Part shown: piece by piece, positions 40,152-46,647 of the stretch
Position numbering within the stretch: the first letter of the stretch is position 1
Layout: every line of letters begins with the position of its first letter
NCBI GenBank assembly: GCA_902362705.1
Contig: CABIXK010000004.1
Location: forward strand, 62,001 to 126,000
Source of the DNA: Rikenellaceae bacterium
GTDB taxonomy: Bacteria; Bacteroidota; Bacteroidia; Bacteroidales; Rikenellaceae
Reading direction: 5' to 3'
Length of the DNA: 64,000 bases
Notes under the pieces: generated by a model
What the model was told of the DNA's origin: nothing
Databases searched by the model: none
What the model saw: the letters and a program-made list of their open reading frames with translations, nothing else
Made by a program: the position numbers and the translations under genes

Positions 40152-40526
40152 CTATTCGCGCGCCTTGTGCATGATCTCCAGGATGCGCTCGGCCTCCTTC
40201 AGGTCGATCTTCTCGTGCTGCGAGAAGAAGGAGACCAGCTGGGCCAGCGACCCGTCGAAGTAGGAGGAGATGACCGACGACATGACGCCCCGGGCATACT
40301 CCTCGCGCGGCACCAGAGGGTGGTAGCGGTGGCTCTTGCCCTCCGGCGTGTGGCCCACGAAGCCTTTGTTCTCGAGGATTTTGAGGAAGGTCGCCACGGT
40401 GGTGTAGGCGGGGCGCGGCTCGGTCGTCTCGCGGATGATCTCGCTCACGGTGGCCGTCTCCAGGCTCCAGAGGATCTGCATGATCTCCTCCTCGCCGCGC
40501 GTCAGTTGAAGCTGTTTTTCACTCAT
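40152..40526 (-). CDS. BlaI/MecI-family transcriptional repressor
   Basis: This 124-residue winged-helix repressor has LTRGEEEIMQILWSLETATVSEII and YTTVATFLKILENKGFVGHTPEGKSHRYHPLV, the wHTH core, followed by a dimerisation and cleavage region (MSSVISSYFDGSLAQLVSFFSQHEKID). It pairs with the M56 peptidase gene downstream as in bla/mec-type systems, here without a resident beta-lactamase target nearby. An operator-like dyad lies in its own promoter, so autoregulation is likely. Confidence 0.93.
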   Translation of the reverse strand: MSEKQLQLTRGEEEIMQILWSLETATVSEIIRETTEPRPAYTTVATFLKILENKGFVGHTPEGKSHRYHPLVPREEYARGVMSSVISSYFDGSLAQLVSFFSQHEKIDLKEAERILEIMHKARE

Positions 40527-40567
40527 TGCAATGTATGTTTTTTGTCCTTAAGGTCACGTTCGATATG

Positions 40568-40598
40568 CAAATATACTACAATTTTAGTAGATTGCAAA
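40568..40598 (-). promoter_or_regulatory. Promoter and BlaI-type operator of the repressor-peptidase pair
   Basis: Minus strand: -33 TTTG at 40595-40598 and -7 TATATTTG at 40568-40575, about 20 bases apart. Between them lies the dyad TACTACAATTTTAGTAGA (40574-40591), resembling TACTACA/TGTAGTA BlaI operators. A repressor bound here would block the promoter. Confidence 0.75.
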
Positions 40599-40656
40599 TT
40601 TTATTCTAATTTTTTCGTAATTTTTGTCGGGGGAGGGCTGTTATTCGCAGAAGAGT

Positions 40657-40707
40657 TCCCTTTGCCGGCTGGGGCAGTCGCGCCTTTGGCGCGAGCCGGC
40701 TAAGGGA
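40657..40707. repeat. Interspersed palindrome, second copy
   Basis: TCCCTTTGCCGGCT / AGCCGGCTAAGGGA with a loop GGGGCAGTCGCGCCTTTGGCGCG. It matches 9618-9668 including flanks. One arm has a T for A, giving a mismatch. Confidence 0.8.
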
Positions 40708-40777
40708 CGAAGCGGTGGGCTTCGCAATGCACAATTCATAATTCACAATGCAGAATTGAGCGCGCATCGCCTTGGAT

Positions 40778-40870
40778 TGCAGGCCGCAGCCAGCGGAGGG
40801 GCTCTGAAGACGCAGTCGACAGAGCAGCCCTCCGCGCCGGGGTGGTTGCGGGCTGCGCAGCTAAAGCTGC
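40778..40870. repeat. GC-rich palindromic intergenic element, copy R6 (inverted relative to R2)
   Basis: CCGCAGCCAGCGGAGGG, GACGCAGTCGACAGAGCAGC, CCTCCGC and GGGGTGG(T/C)TGCGGGCTGCGC, then CAGCTAAAGCTGC, match the reverse complement of 14300-14395 with few differences. It is preceded by an AT tract (CACAATTCATAATTCACAAT) at 40729-40751. Confidence 0.88.
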
Positions 40871-40904
40871 AATGGCAGAAGATCGCACCCGAAATATCGG
40901 CCGC

Positions 40905-40943
40905 AGGCCGGCAGCCCGTAGCCGCCCCCGGGCGAAGGGCTGC
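40905..40943. repeat. GC-rich element, copy R6 (second part)
   Basis: AGGCCGGCAGCCCGTAGCCG followed by CCCCCGGGCGAAGGGCTGC is the reverse complement of 9554-9592. With the neighbouring R, palindrome, AT and P elements it makes a 500-base composite between the repressor and MATE genes. Confidence 0.85.
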
Positions 40944-41032
40944 TCGCTGCTCTCGCGCCGCTTCGCCGGCTACGGTCTGCCGCAACGCCCCCCCCCATTT
41001 TCAATTTTCCACTCTCAATTTTCAATTCATCC

Positions 41033-41126
41033 CGGCTTATTCGTATCTTTGACTTCGTCCAAGATACTCCCGCCTCGGCAAAACGCAAATAAATTTGCTT
41101 TTGCTCTCGGCTTATTCGTATCTTTG
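41033..41126 (+). repeat. Double-promoter repeat element, copy P3
   Basis: Exact 19-base direct repeats CGGCTTATTCGTATCTTTG at 41033-41051 and 41108-41126 each contain the -7 box TATCTTTG. Between them is the hairpin GCAAAACGCAAAT / ATTTGCTTTTGC. The second box ends eight bases before the MATE start codon, so this repeat is the evident promoter of that gene. Confidence 0.88.
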
Positions 41127-41133
41127 TCCCCTT

Positions 41134-42501
41134 ATGTCTTACGATTTCAGAAAATACCTGCCCCAGTACCGCGCCAACCTGCACCTGGCCCTGCCCGTGG
41201 TGCTCACGCAGGTGGGGCAGATCCTCACGCAGGTGGCCGACAACCTCATGGTGGGCCGCTACGGGGGCGACGACCCCACGCCGCTGGCCGCCGTCTCGTT
41301 CGGCGGCATGGTCTTCTTCATCCTCTTCATCGCCTCGGTGGGCATCACGCTGGGGCTGACGCCGCTCGTCGGCGAGCTCTATGCGCAGGGCGACCGCCGC
41401 CGCTCGTCGGCGCTGCTGCAGAACGGCATCCTCTTCTATACGCTGCTCGGGTGCGGCATGGGGCTGGTGCAGTGGGCCGCCACGCCGCTGCTCTACAGCT
41501 TCGGCCAGCCCGTCGAGGTGGTCGCGATGGCCGTTCCCTACTATCGGATGCTGGTCCTGAGCATGCCTTTCGTCATGCTCTTCTTCGCCTTCAAGCAGTT
41601 TCTGGAGGGCGTGGGCAACACGCGCGTCGAGATGGTGGTGACGATCCTCTGCAACCTGGCCAACATCGCCTTCAACTGGGTCTTCATCTACGGCCGCTAC
41701 GGAATGCCCGAGATGGGGGCCGAGGGCGCCGGCCTGGGCACGTTGCTCTCGCGCCTCGTCGCCCCCGTTCTGATGGCGGGCTACTTCCTCTCGCGACCCC
41801 GTTACAGGGTCTATCTCGAGGGCTTCTCGCTGCGCCGCTACTCCCGGGCGCGCGTGCGCGAGCTGCTGAATATGGGCTTCCCGATCGCCTCGCAGATGTT
41901 CCTCGAGTCGTCGGCCTTCGTCGGCACCGGCATCATGATGGGGTGGCTGGGCAAGGAGGCGCTGGGCGCCAACCAGATCGCCGGCACGCTGGGCAACTGC
42001 GCCTTCATGATCGTGCTCTCGATCGGCGCCGCCACCACCATCCGCATCTCCCACTGCTACGGGGCCCGCGACGTGGGGCAGCTGTCGCTGGCGGCCAAGG
42101 CGTCGTACCACCTCGTGCTGGCGTGGAATGCGCTGGCGGCGCTGCTCTTCATCACGCTGCGCCACTGGATCCCGACCCTCTTCACGACCAATGCCGAGGT
42201 GATCGCCATCACCTCGCACCTGCTCGTCTTTTCGGCCCTCTACCAGCTCTCCGACGGGTTGCAGAACGTCTCTGTGGGGGTGCTGCGCGGCATCCAGGAC
42301 GTGAAGGCGATCATGCCCATCGCGCTGGTCTCCTACTGGCTGCTCAACCTGCCCGTGGGTTACCTGCTCGCCTTCGTGCTCGACATGGGGCCCGCGGGGC
42401 TCTATCTCGGCTTCTCGTTCGGGCTGTCGACGGCCGCCCTGCTGCTCGTCCGGCGCATCCGCCGCAGCGTGGCGCGGCTCCGATGCGAAGTGACTAAGTA
42501 A
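41134..42501 (+). CDS. MATE-family multidrug efflux transporter
   Basis: This 455-residue inner-membrane protein has about 12 transmembrane segments in two MatE repeats. The first repeat starts LHLALPVVLTQVGQILTQVADNLMVGRYGG and the second NMGFPIASQMFLESSAFVGTGIMMGWLG. These are MATE signatures close to the NorM group. It exports organic cations or drugs using an ion gradient; the substrate is unknown. The ATG at 41134 is preferred over 41095 because the promoter box of repeat P3 lies between them. Confidence 0.93.
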   Translation: MSYDFRKYLPQYRANLHLALPVVLTQVGQILTQVADNLMVGRYGGDDPTPLAAVSFGGMVFFILFIASVGITLGLTPLVGELYAQGDRRRSSALLQNGILFYTLLGCGMGLVQWAATPLLYSFGQPVEVVAMAVPYYRMLVLSMPFVMLFFAFKQFLEGVGNTRVEMVVTILCNLANIAFNWVFIYGRYGMPEMGAEGAGLGTLLSRLVAPVLMAGYFLSRPRYRVYLEGFSLRRYSRARVRELLNMGFPIASQMFLESSAFVGTGIMMGWLGKEALGANQIAGTLGNCAFMIVLSIGAATTIRISHCYGARDVGQLSLAAKASYHLVLAWNALAALLFITLRHWIPTLFTTNAEVIAITSHLLVFSALYQLSDGLQNVSVGVLRGIQDVKAIMPIALVSYWLLNLPVGYLLAFVLDMGPAGLYLGFSFGLSTAALLLVRRIRRSVARLRCEVTK

Positions 42502-42508
42502 AAAGTGC

Positions 42509-42533
42509 GGCCGGCGGCTGTCCGGCCGGCGTT
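42509..42533 (+). terminator. Hairpin after the MATE gene
   Basis: GCCGGC / GCCGGC with short extension (CGGCCGGC / GGCCGGCG), followed by TTTTCCACTTTTCACTTTTTTT. Confidence 0.65.
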
Positions 42534-42556
42534 TTCCACTTTTCACTTTTTTTGCG

Positions 42557-42564
42557 TACCTTTA
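42557..42564 (+). promoter_or_regulatory. -7-like box of the ricT-gldH unit
   Basis: TACCTTTA, a one-base variant of TAnnTTTG, 18 bases before the ricT ATG. Confidence 0.5.
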
Positions 42565-42582
42565 CACAAAATATGCGCATAG

Positions 42583-44184
42583 ATGGAATCCGAAAAACGA
42601 AATAACGACGACTTCAAACCCGAAATCGGCCGCGGCTGCGCCTTCTGCGACAGCGGCGACGAGGTGGAGGCGCGGCCCTGCGACGGCTGCTTCAAGCTCC
42701 ACGAGACGGCGTGGCAGGAGGGCTATCCCGACAACATCCCCACCGATCTTTTCGAGGTGCGTTTCAAGAACACGCGCCGCTCGTTCTACCAGAACGTCAA
42801 CAACCTCGACCTGAAACGGGGCGACATCGTGGCCGTGGAGGCCTCGCCCGGCCACGACATCGGCATCGTCTCGCTCACGGGCGACATGGTGGCCCGCCAG
42901 ATCCGCCGCCTGGGCTTCACCCCCTACAACGGCGAGTACCGCAAGATCTACCGCAAGGCCAAGCCCTACGACATCGAGCGGTGGCAGGAGGCCATCGCTC
43001 TGGAGCACGAGACGATGATCGCCGCGCGTCAGATCGCCGCCGACATGGGGCTCAACATGAAGATCGGCGACGTGGAGTACCAGGGCGACAAGATCAAGGC
43101 CATTTTCTACTATATCGCCGACGAGCGCGTCGACTTCCGCGAGCTCATCAAGGTTTTCGCCGAGCGCTTCCGCATCCGCATCGAGATGAAGCAGATCGGC
43201 GCGCGCCAGGAGGCGGGCCGCATCGGCGGTCTGGGCGCCTGCGGGCGCGAGCTCTGCTGCGCCTCGTGGATGTCGACCTTCACGAGCGTCACCACCGGGG
43301 CGGCGCGCGTGCAGGAGATTTCGCTCAACCCCCAGAAGCTGGCCGGGCAGTGCTCGAAGCTCAAGTGCTGCATGATGTACGAATACGACGCCTACGTCGA
43401 CGCCCGCAAGGAGTTCCCGCGCCTGCGCGAACCCCTTCAGACCATCGAGGGGGAGTGGTTCCTCGTCAAGAACGACATCCTGTCGGGCACGATGACCTTC
43501 TCCTCGTCGAAGGAGGCGATGGTCAACGTCACCACGCTGCCGGTCGGCCGCGTGAAGGAGATCCTGGCGATGAACCGCGCCGGAAAGAAGGCCGACCAGC
43601 TCGTCGACGAGGCCGACATGCCGCCCGCCGTCGAGGAGCCCAACTACGGCTCGGAGTCGGTCGAGGACAGCATCACGCGCTTCGATAAGGCGCGGCGCCG
43701 CAAGCGTTCGGGCCGTTCGGGCCGCGGCGGCGAGCGCCGGGCCGAGCATCGGACGGGCGATGCGCCGAAGGAGCGCGCGGAGGAGGCTCCGCGCCGCGAC
43801 GGCGACTCCCCCAAGGAGGAGGGCCGCACCCGCCGCGAGGGGGGAGAGCGGCCGCAGAACCGCCGCGGCGGCCGCAACCGCCAGGGCGGCGCGAACCGCG
43901 GTGAGGGAGCCCCGGACCGCGAGCAGCAGCCGCGCGAGGGGCGTCCGGCACGCGACGGGCAGCCCCGCGAAAACCGCGAGCCCCGCGAAGGCAAGGCGCC
44001 CCGCGAGGGGGCCGAGCAGCGGCAGCCCCGCGAACCCCGCGAACCGCGCGACAACAAGGCGCCCCGCGAATCGGGCGGCCGCGGCCGTTCGGAGAGCCGC
44101 AACCGCCGGCGTGGCGCGGCGCCGAAGGGCGGCGGCGAGGAGCGTCCGGCGCGCGAGACCCCGGGCGACAACGAAATGCGGTAG
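42583..44184 (+). CDS. PSP1-domain RicT/YaaT-like regulatory factor with a long Arg-rich tail
   Basis: This 533-residue protein has the PSP1 C-terminal homology domain in its first ~340 residues: LFEVRFKNTRRSFYQN, MGLNMKIGDVEYQGDKIKAIFYYIADERVDFRELIKVFAERFRIRIEMKQIGARQEAG in outline, and the Cys-rich core GACGRELCCASW ... CSKLKCCMMYEYD, known in RicT to take part in Fe-S cluster binding. From about 365 on it is a disordered tail of PREG/PREPR-like repeats rich in Arg, Gly, Glu and Pro. RicT in Bacillus takes part in RNA maturation; the tail would suit RNA binding. It is directly followed by gldH. Confidence 0.88.
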   Translation: MESEKRNNDDFKPEIGRGCAFCDSGDEVEARPCDGCFKLHETAWQEGYPDNIPTDLFEVRFKNTRRSFYQNVNNLDLKRGDIVAVEASPGHDIGIVSLTGDMVARQIRRLGFTPYNGEYRKIYRKAKPYDIERWQEAIALEHETMIAARQIAADMGLNMKIGDVEYQGDKIKAIFYYIADERVDFRELIKVFAERFRIRIEMKQIGARQEAGRIGGLGACGRELCCASWMSTFTSVTTGAARVQEISLNPQKLAGQCSKLKCCMMYEYDAYVDARKEFPRLREPLQTIEGEWFLVKNDILSGTMTFSSSKEAMVNVTTLPVGRVKEILAMNRAGKKADQLVDEADMPPAVEEPNYGSESVEDSITRFDKARRRKRSGRSGRGGERRAEHRTGDAPKERAEEAPRRDGDSPKEEGRTRREGGERPQNRRGGRNRQGGANRGEGAPDREQQPREGRPARDGQPRENREPREGKAPREGAEQRQPREPREPRDNKAPRESGGRGRSESRNRRRGAAPKGGGEERPARETPGDNEMR

Positions 44185-44188
44185 CGCG

Positions 44189-44629
44189 GTGGCACGACCG
44201 ACGATAAGAGGCTTCGTGGCGGCCTGCGCGGCCCTGCTGGCCGCGGGCTGCGGCATGACGGGGCGGGCCACGGCCGTCGACGTCGATCCGCGGGCGTGGA
44301 CGCAGGCGGCCGAGCTGGCGGTGGAGAACGACGACACGCTCTCGCTGCGCGACATCGCGCTCTTCGTGCGCTGCAACGTGCGCTTCGTCGAGGACTCGCT
44401 GACGCTGCGCATTGCGACGCTCACGCCCGACTCGCTGCGCTGCGAGGAGACGTTGCGGTTGGGTCCGGCGCCCGGGCGCCTGCCCTCGGCCGTGCGGGGC
44501 GAGATCCTGGCCCCCTACCGCCTGCGGGTGCGCCTGCCGCGCTCGGGCAGCTACCGCTGGCAGGTCGTGCCGACGCGCCCGGTCGCGGGGATCGAGGCCG
44601 TGGGCATACGAATCGAACCGAGTAACTGA
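44189..44629 (+). CDS. gldH: GldH-like lipoprotein
   Basis: This 146-residue protein starts at a GTG (44189) four bases after ricT; no ATG fits. It has a lipoprotein signal ending LAAGC (Cys21). The body, with DVDPRAWTQAAELAVENDDT, LSLRDIALFVRCNVRF, and the closing SGSYRWQVVPTRPVAGIEAVGIRIEPSN, follows the GldH pattern, in which the C-terminal GI-VGLRIE stretch is most conserved. GldH is required for gliding in Flavobacterium but is also kept in non-motile Bacteroidales next to the PSP1 gene. Role here unknown; recognition rests on pattern and context. Confidence 0.72.
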   Translation: MARPTIRGFVAACAALLAAGCGMTGRATAVDVDPRAWTQAAELAVENDDTLSLRDIALFVRCNVRFVEDSLTLRIATLTPDSLRCEETLRLGPAPGRLPSAVRGEILAPYRLRVRLPRSGSYRWQVVPTRPVAGIEAVGIRIEPSN

Positions 44630-44685
44630 CCCCCCCCCGACGTTCCGCGCCCGGCGCGCGGCGGGGCACAAAACAGACCGACGAC

Positions 44686-45438
44686 ATGGGAAAAGATAAA
44701 CTCCGCAGATTTCGCGAGAACGAGACCTTCGCCTGCTTCGTGCAGCCGGCCTTCGACGAGGTGTTCTCGCAGGACCACCGGCTCAAGGGGCGCTGGCGCA
44801 GCGACTTCTTCCGCAACGACCGCCCGATCGTGCTCGAGCTGGGGTGCGGCAAGGGCGAGTATACGGTGGCGCTGGCCGAGCGCGACCCCGCGCGCAACTA
44901 CATCGGCATCGACATCAAGGGTGCGCGCATGTGGCGCGGCGCCAAGACGGCCACCGAGCGCGGCATGACCAACGTGGGCTTCCTGCGCACGCGCATCGAG
45001 TTCATCGGTTCGCTCTTCGCCGAGGGCGAGGTCGACGAGCTGTGGATCACCTTCCCCGACCCGCAGCTCAAGACGCGCCGCGCGTCGAAGCGACTCACCT
45101 CGCCGCTCTTCCTCTCGCGCTATGCCCGCATCCTCCGCCCGGACGGTGCGATCAACCTCAAGACCGACTCGAAGCACCTCTACGCCTATACCGACGCGGT
45201 GATCCGCCGCTTCGGCCTGCCGTGCGAGGCGAGCGAGGCCGACATCTACGGCTCGGGCGCGGCCGACGAGACCCTCTCGGTGAAGACAGCCTACGAGAGC
45301 CGCTTCCTCGAGATGGGGCTTCCGATCACCTACACGCGCTTCTCGCTCGGCGGGCGCCGCGACTTCCCCGACTTCGCGTGGGAGGGCGACGACGCGGCGG
45401 AGAAGGACTGCGAGGCCGAGCGCGAGGCGGCCTTCTGA
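44686..45438 (+). CDS. trmB: tRNA (guanine-N7)-methyltransferase
   Basis: This 250-residue SAM-dependent enzyme makes m7G46 in tRNA. The SAM-binding motif is VLELGCGKGEYTVALAERDP followed by YIGIDIKGARMWRGA. The catalytic segment DELWITFPDPQLKTRRASKRL, including the PDP motif, and LKTDSKHLYAYT are typical. It lies 57 bases after gldH in the same direction. It consumes SAM, but linkage to metK is only general. Confidence 0.95.
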   Translation: MGKDKLRRFRENETFACFVQPAFDEVFSQDHRLKGRWRSDFFRNDRPIVLELGCGKGEYTVALAERDPARNYIGIDIKGARMWRGAKTATERGMTNVGFLRTRIEFIGSLFAEGEVDELWITFPDPQLKTRRASKRLTSPLFLSRYARILRPDGAINLKTDSKHLYAYTDAVIRRFGLPCEASEADIYGSGAADETLSVKTAYESRFLEMGLPITYTRFSLGGRRDFPDFAWEGDDAAEKDCEAEREAAF

Positions 45439-45461
45439 CGCGCCGCCCGCAAACCCGCCGT

Positions 45462-45524
45462 TCCGTAATCCTGCCGTTCCGTAATCCTGCCGCCCGTTAC
45501 CCGGCCCTCCGTAACCCGACCCCG
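45462..45524. repeat. Short tandem array of 16-base units
   Basis: CCGTTCCGTAATCCTG occurs twice without change, followed by two degenerate units (CCGCCCGTTACCCGG and CCCTCCGTAACCCGAC). It lies just after trmB. Confidence 0.75.
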
Positions 45525-45526
45525 CG

Positions 45527-45649
45527 ATGGATCGAAAGCGCGAAGACTATGCGCTCGCCATGGCGTGCCTCTTCGGCGAGAAGCGGCACGCCGGGGTGCT
45601 GCCGGCCGTCGTGGCGGTCGTCCTGCGCGAGGAGCATCCTGTGCCGTGA
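45527..45649 (+). CDS. Possible 40-residue small protein
   Basis: An ATG-to-TGA frame reads MDRKREDYALAMACLFGEKR and then HAGVLPAVVAVVLREEHPVP. It has a charged start and a hydrophobic middle. No homologue is recognised and there is no clear promoter. It could be a real small protein, a gene remnant, or chance in GC-rich DNA. Confidence 0.25.
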   Translation: MDRKREDYALAMACLFGEKRHAGVLPAVVAVVLREEHPVP

Positions 45650-45658
45650 TGCGGCGCG

Positions 45659-46561
45659 CTACCCGATGTTGCGGCGTATGCGCTCCAGCCCGCTGCGCGT
45701 GAGAGGCGTCTGCCCCATGCGGCGGTCGAACTCCTCCTCCGAGAGCGCGAACCACTCGTCGGCCGTCATCGCCGCGGGGTCGAAGAGCGGGTCGAAGGCT
45801 GGGTTGCGGTGCTGCGGCGCGCGGCGGTTGTAGGGGCAGACGCTCTGGCAGGCGTCGCAGCCGAAGATCCAGCCGTGGAGCGGCGCCGCGGGGTCGGGGT
45901 CGCGCTCCACGGTGTGGCGCGAGATGCAGCGCCGCGTGTCGACCGTGCGGTCGGGGGTGAGGGCCTGCACGGGGCAGGCGTCGAGGCAGGCGCGGCACGT
46001 GCCGCACCGCGACCCCTCGAAGGGGGCGTCGTAGCTCCCGCAGGGCTCCGTGAGCAGCAGCTCGCCCAATAATACATAGGTGCCCAGAGCGGGTGTGACC
46101 AGCAGCGACTGCCGCCCGATCCACCCCAGCCCCGCCTCCACGGCCAGCTGCTTCTCGGCCAGGGGGGCCGTGTCGACGAAGGCCCGGCCGCGCAGCGCGG
46201 GTCGGGTCTTCAGCAGCGCGTCGAGCATGCGGCCGAGCATGGCGCGGATCGAGGTGTGGTAGTCGGCCGCGCAGGCGTAGGAGGCCACGCGGGTCCGGTG
46301 TGCGGCGGGGTAGCCGTTGCTCGCGGCGTTCTTGTAGCCTACGGCGCACACCACGGCCGTCCGGGCTCCCTCGAAGAGGCGCGCCGGGTCGAACCGCTTC
46401 TCCGTGTGGCGCTCCATGTAGCCCAGCGTCGAGTGGAGCCCGCGGCCGAGCCACGCGCGGAAGCGCTCCTCCGCCTGCGGCATCGGATGGCAGGGGGCCA
46501 CGCCGCAGAGGTCGAAACCCGCCTCGGCGGCGAGCCGTTTTATTTCCGTTCGGTCGAGCAT
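45659..46561 (-). CDS. queG: Epoxyqueuosine reductase
   Basis: This 300-residue cobalamin and Fe-S enzyme carries out the last step of queuosine synthesis in tRNA. It has AVVCAVGYKNAAS, GWIGRQSLLVTPALGTYVLLGELLL and two [4Fe-4S] motifs (CGTCRACLDACPVQA and CDACQSVCPYN). The start is the ATG at 46561; the longer frame to 46648 crosses the divergent promoter. It is somewhat short because the C-terminal HEAT-like extension found in some QueG is absent. Like MetH, it needs cobalamin. Confidence 0.94.
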   Translation of the reverse strand: MLDRTEIKRLAAEAGFDLCGVAPCHPMPQAEERFRAWLGRGLHSTLGYMERHTEKRFDPARLFEGARTAVVCAVGYKNAASNGYPAAHRTRVASYACAADYHTSIRAMLGRMLDALLKTRPALRGRAFVDTAPLAEKQLAVEAGLGWIGRQSLLVTPALGTYVLLGELLLTEPCGSYDAPFEGSRCGTCRACLDACPVQALTPDRTVDTRRCISRHTVERDPDPAAPLHGWIFGCDACQSVCPYNRRAPQHRNPAFDPLFDPAAMTADEWFALSEEEFDRRMGQTPLTRSGLERIRRNIG

Positions 46562-46607
46562 GTTCGATATTTTGTCGCTAAAATAGTGTTTTTTGGTCGG
46601 AAGTTCG

Positions 46608-46615
46608 TACTTTTG
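46608..46615 (+). promoter_or_regulatory. Acyl-CoA synthetase -7 box
   Basis: TACTTTTG, 32 bases before the ATG at 46648, with TTTTTTGG upstream at 46589-46596. Confidence 0.7.
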
Positions 46616-46647
46616 TCCTCTAATTCGCGTTGTATTAACGAAAACCA

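Noticed and set aside
38345..40526. BlaI/M56 pair taken as a beta-lactam resistance system
   Set aside because: No intact beta-lactamase or PBP2a gene is nearby, and the M56 protein lacks a recognisable penicillin-binding sensor domain; plug and TonB-like modules stand in its place.
41134..42501. Start of the first MATE gene at 41095
   Set aside because: The upstream 13 codons read through repeat P3 and its promoter box; the ATG at 41134 follows the box.
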